Below, piece by piece: positions 55,435-64,000 of a stretch of DNA of 64,000 nt. The first letter of the stretch is position 1. Every line of letters starts with the position of its first letter. A program made the position numbers and the translations under genes. The notes beneath the pieces were generated by a model that saw nothing but the letters and a program-made list of their open reading frames with translations, searched no databases and was not told the origin of the DNA. Origin of the DNA: Colocasia esculenta (taxonomy: Eukaryota; Streptophyta; Magnoliopsida; Alismatales; Araceae); NCBI GenBank assembly GCA_014218235.1, contig CM024755.1:95088948-95152947 (forward strand), written 5' to 3'.

Positions 55435-58334
55435 TGTAACACCCTGAAAATTTAGTGATTTAAAAATTTTGGAAATAAAGGAGAGTAAGTTACATAAACA
55501 TATTGGAGAGACTTCCAATACCATGTGTTAATGACCCATTAACAAGATTGGGCCAATGGAGCACATTTGGCCCAAGGATATAAAGTAAATTGGGACAGGA
55601 AATTACCTAAAAATTCGTGTATGTAATTATGTCATAATTAGAGAGGGCAAGTTAGGGATTAAAATTAAGGTATTAGTCATATAAGGTAAGCCAAAACCGG
55701 ACCCAACTCTAAGAGGTGGTTTTCTAAACCTTTGCTACCTCTTTTGGGTGAGAGAATCCCAGATTTTGTGGAAAGTAGGAAACAGAACTCGCAGCCCCTT
55801 TCCTAGTCTCGTTAGGACTCTTAACTACACCCTAAAACTATAAGAACTCATCCCTAAACTCTTGGGGAAGGTTTAGCAACAAGTTGGGGTCGAGAGTAGC
55901 AAGTTTGGAGCGCTGGGGAAGTGGAGAACGGCTGAGGAAAATCGTAGTCTTCCTCAACCTCGCTCTGCATCAACCCAGAAATCTGCAGAGAGTTCTTAGC
56001 ATTCAAAGGTAGGTGTTCTCGGGCCAAGATTAAAGAAAACCAACACCATCATGTAGATTTTCGAGTCTAGGATCATTTGCACTTGGTTTGACTCAATTTC
56101 ATGGAGTATGCATTGCGTATTCGTAGTTTTCCCTAAGTCGTGCACAGTTAGGGCTTTTCCCGTTCTTCTTGAAAGTTCTTCTAATTAGGCATGATTTGAG
56201 ACCTAATTTGACTAAACTTTCTTCATGAAAGTTCTTCTAATTGAAGTCACGATCATCTTTTATGTTGGACATTTTGTCCAAACATCTTTGGTTAGAGAGT
56301 TATGAGCATGGCAAGAGAGTCTCTGCATGATACTGTGATTTCGGGTTGCACTTAGCTTTATGTTCTTCACATGTTTTCTTGGGATTCGAAATAGAATTGG
56401 ATCAAACTCCCAACATCAAAGTTCTTCTACTAGTTGTCTTCGTTATATTTTGTGTTGAACGTTTTGTCTAAATGTCATTCGTTAGAGAGTTATAAGTAGG
56501 TTAAGTAAACCACTGCATGAGATATGTTTCCGGGTTACACTTGACCTATGGGTTTTGTTCTGGGAGGACCTCTAGTGTCGACACTACTTGAGCTAGTGTC
56601 GACACACTGTCCCAAAATAGCTCAAAAGGTGTTCTGGGAAGGCCTCTAGTGTCGACACTACTTGAGCTAGTGTTGACACACTGTCCCAGATTGGCCAGAA
56701 GGTTTTCTAGGAGTTGTCTCTAGTGTCGACACTACCTGAACTAGTGTCGACACTACTTGACCTTTTTGCCTTGTATTTGAAGCACTGTGTCGACACTACC
56801 TGATCTAGTGTCGACACTACTTGACCAGTTTTGTATTATTTTGTCTTGTGTTTGAAGAATTGTGTCGACACCAGTAAGGGGTGTGTCGACACTACCCTTA
56901 CAAAAAAATTACATAATTTGGGTCTGATCATTTCATGATGTCTACTAGCATGTGCATGATGTTATAGGGTATGCATAGACCAAAAATAAACCAACCCATT
57001 GGAAAATAGTAATGATATGAATACGATTCTAATGTGTAATGGTGATTGATCTTATGTCCATTGGATTATCTTGTGATCTTGCTTATTGTCAATTGATAAG
57101 ATAAGAATATGATATGAATGTGGGGATGAATACATGTTAGTATGGACTTGCTAGTGGATTTAATGTCATAATTGCATATGAGTTTCAATAGTTTCATGTT
57201 TCCCGGTGTTCAAATAATCATTTGTCAATTGCATACATGTTAGTAAGGATCCGTAACTCGGCACTTACATATTTGCACGAATAGGCACACCCTTCTTGGG
57301 AAATTGAGAGCACATGTTCTGCATATGATCTGTCTTTTGAAACATCCTCATGTCAAGACATTAATGAATTATGAAACATAAGATACGTCGTTATCCTGCC
57401 TTGTTCTCTTGAGCTATTTGTCATACCTTGACTCTATGAATGATCATATTTCTTTTACTACGAGCTTGTTATTGAAACTCTGTGGCCATAATATGAATAT
57501 GTTTGTTCGGCACAACGTGGGACTCCGGTCCAAATTTGAACCAATGCCTGTGCAATAGGGGCCCTGTCTGGTCCTGGGGAGGAGCACCCCAACGTACTTT
57601 TTAACCGCGGGAGTATGGACTTGTGGTGCGTGGCATGGCACTGATAAGATATGCAAGATTAGTGTGAATGTGACTTTGTTTGATATGATAAGTCTGATGT
57701 GATTTGATATGATATGATTTGATATGATACGTCTAATCATGTGAACGTATGATATCTGTCTGAATATGGCCAATCCCTTTTGATACGATTCTATTCTTGA
57801 AATATCTGTCCACTGTAAATATGCATCTCGACTTTTGATCTGAAATGTTATCCGCTCTACTCTGCTATTCGATCTGTTAGTATTGCATGCATTGTCATCA
57901 TGTTCATATCTTGCCTTTTAAAATGTTAATCATGTATACTAGTGCCCGCACAATATTGAGATGTACTAAATCCTACTGCCCTTTTTCAGGAAGTGATGAA
58001 GAACTAGTGGAGTCCGATGGGGCAGGGCAAGAGTGATGAGCACCCGCCATATGAGTCGATGATAGTTTAGAAATAGACAATTGAGTTGTCTATGTAATAG
58101 TTAACTTTTCTGGAAGTTTTATTTGAATAATGGACCTTTAGTTGATTCTTTCTTATGTAAGGTCGTATCTAGTTGAATGGAATGAAACAAAGTATATTTT
58201 TGGGTGATCATAATATAGCCTCAAATGTGATATTATATTCAATTGTGACTCTGCGTTACTCAACTGTGATACGTCTGTTTGTATCGTTCACGTCCCCCGG
58301 TGTTTATTCCGTTGCTAAATATCGGGGCGTGACA
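55435..58334 (+). repeat. GypI 3' LTR
   Basis: 2900 bp, uninterrupted. It differs from the 5' LTR by scattered substitutions and by copy number in the palindrome array: it has one more block (56596-56679). It lacks about 20 bp present at 50440-50465. Confidence 0.95.
56575..56892 (+). promoter_or_regulatory. GTGTCGACAC pair array in GypI 3' LTR
   Basis: Five pairs start at 56575/56596, 56649/56670, 56723/56744, 56787/56808 and 56862/56883, all spaced exactly 21 bp. One motif is GTGTTGACAC. One pair more than in the 5' LTR. Confidence 0.88.
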
Positions 58335-61113
58335 ACTGAAGACCTTGAGAATGGGTTGCTGCCTTGGCTTTGTAGTAAATGGTGTACTTCTCTGTCGATT
58401 TCAGAGAGACAGACTTCAAAAGGGCATCATAACTCTTTTTTAAATATGAAGAGGGAGACAATTTTTGCTTTTTGCACTCTTTAGCCTCTTCAGGATAGCA
58501 ACCTGCCCACTACTCTTTTGTTAGTCTCTCAGACTCGAAAAAATTATGCTGAAAATCATTGAGATAAGTGGAATTCTTGGTGGCATTCATCGGGGCAAAC
58601 CTATGAAAGGAGAGCTAAATGTTGTACTTGACTCTGAACCTGACTGCTAGCCTAATGTGCATATTGAATACGACTTGAGAAAAAAATTTTATGGATGACA
58701 CAACACCTATCAGACTGGGGTATAGTCCTGAGAGCAATCCAATGGTCATGGATGGAGTGATAGCCCTTTGCCCTCTAAGTAACATAGCCCATTGACCCCT
58801 ACTAACTTCAGCTAGATTTAATCTGAATCGGTCTTCATTAAATTTCTTCATTCTGCTAAACTGGCTTGCTACTCTTTTATGAAGTTTCCAAAAGATCAAA
58901 GAATTTAAGTTCCAAATGAAAGGAAACATTCAATATGATGTTCCTACTTCTAGCTTCTCTGTACTTCACTGCTTCTCCAAAGTAAAGAGACAGAAATTCC
59001 TCAAGAGAGAGACTATGGCTTTTTTGAGTGATGAGATTTAAATCAGCTAGAGGAACTTCCTAGGTTTTAACCAAGAGAGGGAGCTAGTCTCCAAATTTGT
59101 AGCCTAGCAACCCATGGACTTCAAGAAAAACTTTCATTTGCAAAAAATCTTGGAAAAGAGCAAAATTGCGCTCAGAATGATTAATAAAAGCATACCAAAA
59201 GGGAGGAAGTACGAAGCTAGGTTTATTTTTGATCTTCGGCCCCACTTCAGATGGAAGTGTCACACTAGGCATTATTTGAGCATTAGGCTAAGCAGAAGGA
59301 GTAGATGATTTAGGAAGAGATGAGAAGAACTGAGGAGCTAAGGTGTGAAGAACTGAAGTGTTTACAGGAATAGCAGTGTAGGTATACACAATAGGAGATG
59401 AGGCAAATGAAGTGATTGGTGGAGAAGGAGGTTGTTCCTATGGATGGGAAGTAGATTGGGGAGGAAAATATGAGGAAACTAAAGGTAAGGATGTAGGTTC
59501 AGAGGAAGGAAAGATAACAGAACCGGATTTTACTAACTTCCTTCGGACTCTTCTCTTGAAGGTCTAAACCCTTGGCTGAGTCTCTACTGCCTGGGAAGAC
59601 TGTTCTGCAGGCTGCACTCCTGGTTCTACTGATTGATGTTCTAACTGCTTAGAAGGCTACTCTGACTAAGGTTACTACTGTCTCTATTCAACAGGCTGAT
59701 CTGAGTGTTTTTCTGGCTCCAGAACTAGCTGATCAGGCTGTTGTTCTGACTGCTCTGTAGGTTGATCTAAAGGCTGCTCTGACTGCTGATCTGACTGCTT
59801 TGGCTACTATGCTTCAGGCTGAGTGGTAGTGGTTGGTGCAAGAGTGTTGTCCATGCCCTACTGCTAAACAAATTGAAGGAGCAGATCCTTCATCTGCTGA
59901 ACTTCTTCTCATAGAAAATCAAATTTAATATCAATTTGGTGTATCTACATTTGGAGTACACCAAGCATCTCTTGTTACTTGAGGACCACATTGAGCACAT
60001 CATCTATGGTCCTACTAGTCTCCCCTTGAGACCTTGGATGGGTCTCAACTGGAGGTGGAGAGGCATGATGGACATCTTCTTCTATATCAGACTCAAAATG
60101 TGTAGGGATTGGAATTTCTTCTTCATGAGCTACTGCTTTACCCTTGAGATCTCTAAGTACTTGATTGATAGTGTCCTCAGGGAGATCTTGCTCAAGGGAA
60201 GGTCCTCCTTGATCAATTTGTACTACCTCTTGTGCTGCTGTTTCTTCTCTTACTACTTCTCTTCTATCTGTTATTGGCTAAACTGGGTGAGCAAAAAAGG
60301 AGTCATGTACCTCACCAGGGAATGAATCATGAGTATAGTTAGGTACTGAATCCTTAGTCCAAAACTTCTGAGCTTTATCCTCTAAAATGTAGTGGCTCCT
60401 GCGAAGGGTGGATATCCCAATCTTCTTTTTAACTGATACTGAGAGCTCATCTGTCAAATCCACTGAATATCTTTTGAAAATAACTGAGAGCAGAGGTCCA
60501 TAAGGAAGAGATTCTTTCAAGAACCGAGATCCTGCCATTGTCTCCAGGATTACAGAGGCAAGGTTCACTTGATGCCTCTAAATCACCTAAAATAGCAAAT
60601 TGCCATCCCTGACAGTGATAAAGAATGAGTACTTGCTCTTGGCATTACTATAGTTGTGAGGATAGCATGAAGAAGCCTCTTTTGTGTGGAGAGCTTGTTG
60701 ATGAGAAGCCCCTTCTTGGAGATACTTCCTTGACTTCTGATAATCCCCAATCTTTGCTTCTCCAAAGACACAACATCACTGACCTTATGTCCGAAGGTAG
60801 GGCAATTTTTTGCCAATAAATCTTTAGAAATGGAAATCCTCATACCATAGACTAACCCTTCCACAGACCCATCTGCAGTGACTTGGAGAGTCACATAGAA
60901 GGCCTTCACGACATCTTCATAGGTTGGTTCATTGATCTGACACAGCCTTGTCCAACACATAGCTTCAAGTGTTTTTGTCACAGAATTGAGACGACCTGAT
61001 TGCTGGGAGAAATCTACAACTTTTTCAGGACAAATCGAAGCTTTTGCTGAGGTTAGCCTCTGAAACTATTCCGGAGTGAAGAAAGAGATATCCAGAGCCC
61101 TAGAAGAGGCCAT
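58335..61113 (-). pseudogene. CopH accessory reading frame, main part, broken
   Basis: Read leftward from ATG 61113 (MASSRALDISFFTPE, then TAG). The first block (60981-60583) has KAFYVTLQV, GLVYGMRISIS and LHAILTTIVMPRAS. The next (60568-60278, another frame) has PYGPLLSVIF. Block by block this matches the CopB accessory frame at 18975, so it belongs to the same plant-transposon-protein-like family. Then follows a Gln/Glu/Pro-rich tract (about 59850-59640), and a second part (59272-58340) with FINHSERNFALFQDFLQMKVF and GQWAMLLRGQRAITPSM motifs that I do not recognise. It probably continues at 44711 beyond GypI, giving about 3.07 kb in total. At least two shifts and many stops. No membrane segment or signal peptide seen. 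Confidence 0.6.
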
Positions 61114-61559
61114 CTAGACAAATACAAGGGAAAGGTCTAAAGGAAATGACAAAGAAGGTGTGAGATGATCTCAATAGAGTCAAAGATCCTACCTTTCTTT
61201 AGAAGGGTTGAAGAAAATAGAAGATTCACAGCACTGGTTCCATCGGAGTCAGAGACAGATGCCGGAACTAGGAAGACGACGAGAGAGTCAGAGAGATTTC
61301 AAAAGAGGTGATTTGGAAAGAGAAGGAAGGAGTTTATGTAAAAGAGGGAAGTCTAAAGATCACCGTAGATCGGGGAATAAACAGATGAGATTGGGAGAAT
61401 AAATAATTATTTAATTCATCACCCCAAACATATATAAATATATATATATATATATATACATTAACAGTAACTCCGACTTCCTAAACTTCGACTTTCAAGA
61501 AGTCGAAGGTTCAGGACTTAGAAAGATAGATCATACAAAGTACTCAAAGTTTTAGGCAT
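61114..61559 (-). other. CopH spacer between RNase H and accessory frame
   Basis: No coding sequence. It contains a TA dinucleotide run at about 61438-61459 and an ACTTCGACTT...AAGTCGAAG dyad near 61480-61507, related to the U3 array of the same element. Confidence 0.6.
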
Positions 61560-62960
61560 TCATTCAAGATTGTACATACCTATTTCTCTTCTAATTGAAT
61601 TAAACCTATATTCAGCGAGTGGTTTAGTAAAAATATTTACTAATTGATTATCTTTAGTAACAAATTCAATTAAAATATCACCATTACTTACATGGTCCCT
61701 GATTAAATGATGTCTGACCTTAATGTGCTTGGCTCTTGAGTGCTGGATAGGATTCTTGGTGAGATTAATTGTGCTTGTGTTATCACATAGCATTGGAATT
61801 TCATGCAATTTGTGACCATAGTCTTCTAGTTGATCTTTGATCCACAACAGTTGGGTGCAACAACTTCCAGCTGCAATGTATTCTGCTTATGTTGTCGACA
61901 ATGCTACTGAGTTTTGTTTTTTGGATGACCAAGAAATTAAGCATTTTGCAAGAAATTGAAAAGTACCACTGGTGCTTTTCCTGTCTATTTTGCATCCAAC
62001 ATAGTCAGCATCACTATATCAAACCAATTTAAATTCAGAACATCTGGGATACCATAAACCCAATTTACTTGTATTAATAAGATATCTAAAAATTCTTTTA
62101 ATATCATTAATATGAGATTCTCTAGGATCAACCTGAAATCTGGCACACAAACATACACTGAATATTATGCTTAGTCTACTAGCAATAAGATAGAGTAATG
62201 ACCCAATCATACCTCTATAGATCTTTTGATCTACTTTCTTGCCAATTGGAATACTATCTATTTTTATTCCTGAGTTCATGGGAGTTCCTAAAGGCTTACA
62301 CTTGCCAAAGCCATACTAATAAAGCAAATCTGCATATACTTGGTTTCACAAATGTGAGTGCCTTCCTTGGTTTCCTTCATTTGCAAGCCAAGAAAGTAAT
62401 TAAGCTTACCCATCATGCTCATTTCAAACTCACTTTGCATAAGTTTTTCGAAGAATTTGCAAAGTGATTCATTAGTAGAATCAAAAATAATATCATCAAC
62501 ATATATTTGTACAATTAGAATCCCTTCTAAAAATTTCATAATAAATAGAGTGCTATCTACTTTATCTCTTGAAAAACCATGTGATAGAAGATAAGCACTT
62601 AGTTTCTCATACCAAGCTCTTGGAGCTTGTTTCAGATGATATAGTGCCTTCTTTAATCAAAAAATATGATTTGAATATTTAATATCTTCCAAGCCAGATG
62701 GTTATTCAACATACACTTCTTCTTTTATGAAACTGTTCAGAAAAGCACTTTTAACATCCATTTGATACAAATTGATATTAGAGAACATGCATATGCTAAT
62801 AAAATTCTGATTGCCTCTAATCTAGCAACTGGAGTATATGTTTCATCGAAATCAATGCCTACTTCTTAGAAGACTCATCTGGTCCCAATAACAGGATGGT
62901 CACAAGGTCTAGGTACAATAGTCCAAATCTGGCTGCGTTAGAACTAGTTAAGTTCCTCTT
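61560..62960 (-). pseudogene. pol: CopH reverse transcriptase and RNase H, broken
   Basis: Minus strand. The RT start near 62890 shows an IGTRWVF-type motif out of frame, followed by a deletion of about 75 bp, then IDFDETYTPVARLEAIRI. QMDVKSAFLN and KQAPRAWYEKL are readable, and the active site YVDDIIFDSTN lies at about 62500. The block 62539-62288 is open. RNase H: Y-S-D-A-D-Y-V-G-C near 62010, AEYIAAGSCCTQLLW near 61880, CDNTSTINL near 61780 and FTKPLAEYRF before the stop at 61560. Stops and shifts separate the blocks. The sequence is SIRE-like, close in type to CopB. Confidence 0.9.
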
Positions 62961-63199
62961 GCATAGCTAGGGTCCAAGATTCATCTGCTAGTGCATCATT
63001 GATTGTCCTAGGCTCAATCTGAGAATCAATTGTAGTGTAATCACAGGGAATAATCATACCTCTTGTTCTTACCCTATCTTGAAAATCACCTATGATATTT
63101 TCTCTTGGATGATCTCTATGATACCTCAGTTCTCTAGGAAGTTCTTCATGTGCTTCTTCTTATTGTTGTAGATCTTCTAGTGACGGATCTTCCTTGTCT

Positions 63200-64000
63200 T
63201 CACCTTTTTCTTCAAAAGAAATTTGTTCCAGATCCCTCTACAATTCTTCTACAACTACTTTTTCTTCTTCTCTTTTCTTAATAGAAGGGTTAGTTTTATT
63301 TAATAACACATGAACTGTTTGTTCAATTGTTAAAGTTTTTCTGTTGAACACCGTATATCCTCTATATTTTGAAATATATCCTAATAGAAAATCTTCATCA
63401 CTTTTAGCATCTAATTTTTCTAGATTACCTTTACCATTATTTAAAATGAAATACTTACAACCAAAAGGTCGAAGACGACTGATGTTTAGCTTTTAAGGTA
63501 TCTTCTTTAATATTGGTATGATCATGCACATGTTGATGATGTAGTAGGCTGTGTTAACTACTTCTGCCCAGAAGTATCTTAGTAGATTATATTCGGTAAG
63601 CATTGTTCTGGCCATGTCTAGTAGTGTTCTGTTCTTTCTTTCTGCTACTCCATTCTGGTTAGGTGTTCTAGGTGTAGAGAAATTATCTTCTATACCATTT
63701 TCTTCACAGAATCTGACAAACTATTCATTCTTGAATTCTCCACCATAATCAGAGCTGATACAAATTATTTGATCTTTCTGGTTCTTATGTACTATTTTAC
63801 TAAATTTCAGAAAAGCTGATAAGTTTTCTAATTTGGCTTCCAAAAATGATACCCAAGTATATCTTGAATAATCATCCACTATTACATAGTCATATACCTT
63901 TCCTCCAAGACTCACTGTTCTTATAGGCCCAAATAAATCCATGTGAATGAGTTCTAATGGTTTGGAGATTGTCACCAATGTCTTGGACTGAAATAATGTC
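63200..64000 (-). pseudogene. pol: CopH integrase, cut by window end
   Basis: Minus strand from the window edge. First Asp in LELIHMDLFGP near 63945, second in SSDYGGEF near 63740, a stop at 63721, then Glu in GVAERKNR near 63640. DD35E is therefore complete in sequence although the frame is broken. The C-terminal FLLGYISKYRGYTVFN motif lies near 63380, followed by a Glu-rich linker (63310-63200). The zinc-binding region, protease and gag are to the right of the window. The segment 62961-63199 is degraded linker. Confidence 0.9.

Larger units (their letters stand above)
44712..58334 (+). mobile_element. GypI: Ty3/gypsy (Tekay/Del-like) inserted in CopH
   Basis: Complete structure: 5' LTR from 44712, primer site at 50830, gag, pol, polypurine tract and 3' LTR (55435-58334), flanked by ACTGA (44707-44711 and 58335-58339). 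LTRs begin TGTAACACCC and end GCGTGACA. Gag and pol are close relatives of GypA but the LTRs are only weakly similar. Stops and shifts make it non-autonomous. The 5' LTR holds solo LTR-J. Confidence 0.96.
40503..64000 (-). mobile_element. CopH: Ty1/copia (SIRE-like), reversed, extends past window end
   Basis: Minus-strand element. From right to left: integrase (to 63200), RT and RNase H (62960-61560), accessory reading frame (61113 to 44426, split by GypI), polypurine tract (44195-44210) and 3' LTR (44194 down to 40503). Protease, gag, primer site and 5' LTR are outside the window. The 5 bp before its LTR end are GGATT (40498-40502), the expected target duplication to look for on the right side. 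It contains a LINE-type insertion and GypI. Confidence 0.93.

Noticed and set aside
61438..61459. TA dinucleotide run as a functional site
   Set aside because: A short microsatellite in a non-coding spacer; nothing suggests a role.

Overview
This window is plant nuclear heterochromatin made almost entirely of nested LTR retrotransposons. I see no host protein gene, no rRNA and no tRNA gene. Three things point to an angiosperm: Ty3/gypsy elements with 2.7-2.9 kb LTRs and a chromodomain-like pol tail (Tekay/Del-like), Ty1/copia elements of SIRE and other types, and a CACTA-type DNA transposon end. The species cannot be told from the sequence. Primer-binding sites, where visible, are complementary to the 3' end of initiator methionine tRNA.

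Layout from left to right (letters are my labels). GypA (1-21951, +) is a gypsy element whose 5' LTR runs off the left edge. Its gag/protease junction holds a reversed copia solo LTR (LTR-S, 2317-4146), and its 3' LTR is split by the SIRE-like copia CopB (10330-21811, +). Next come a copia-LTR-like scrap (21952-22473), a CACTA end (22474-22856), and GypC (22857-34630, +), a gypsy element without its 5' half. The 3' LTR of GypC is split by CopD (28684-34612, +), the best preserved element. Then follow a reversed LTR fragment (LTR-E, 34631-35870), a truncated reversed gypsy (GypF, 35871-39777, -) and a forward LTR fragment related to LTR-E (LTR-G, 39778-40502). The right third is CopH (40503 to beyond 64000, -), a SIRE-like copia. 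Its 3' LTR carries a LINE-type insertion (40838-42363). Its 3' accessory reading frame is split by GypI (44712-58334, +), and the 5' LTR of GypI holds a reversed gypsy solo LTR (LTR-J, 46633-49901).

Eight insertion boundaries are fixed to the base by TG...CA ends and 5-bp target duplications, or by an 18-bp duplication for the LINE. The relative order of insertion can therefore be read directly. Each complete element has the usual plan: LTR, tRNA primer site, gag, protease-integrase-RT-RNase H (copia) or protease-RT-RNase H-integrase-chromodomain (gypsy), polypurine tract, LTR. All coding regions carry stops or frameshifts. CopD comes closest to intact: one 1326-codon frame with three stops.

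The most interesting signals are not the proteins. (1) Pairs of the palindrome TGTCGACA lie 21 bp apart (occasionally 20 or 22) in three separate families: CopB, GypI and CopH. Spacer sequences differ, and in the copia LTRs the pairs sit upstream of the TATA box. (2) Other LTRs have different paired dyads at similar spacing. (3) CopB and CopH share a homologous accessory reading frame 3' of pol. In CopB it keeps its frame for 419 codons, with only TAG stops. (4) CopD has a GC-rich leader followed by what looks like a 779-bp intron ending 16 bp before the gag ATG. (5) The LINE-type insertion carries only an ORF1-like zinc-knuckle reading frame.
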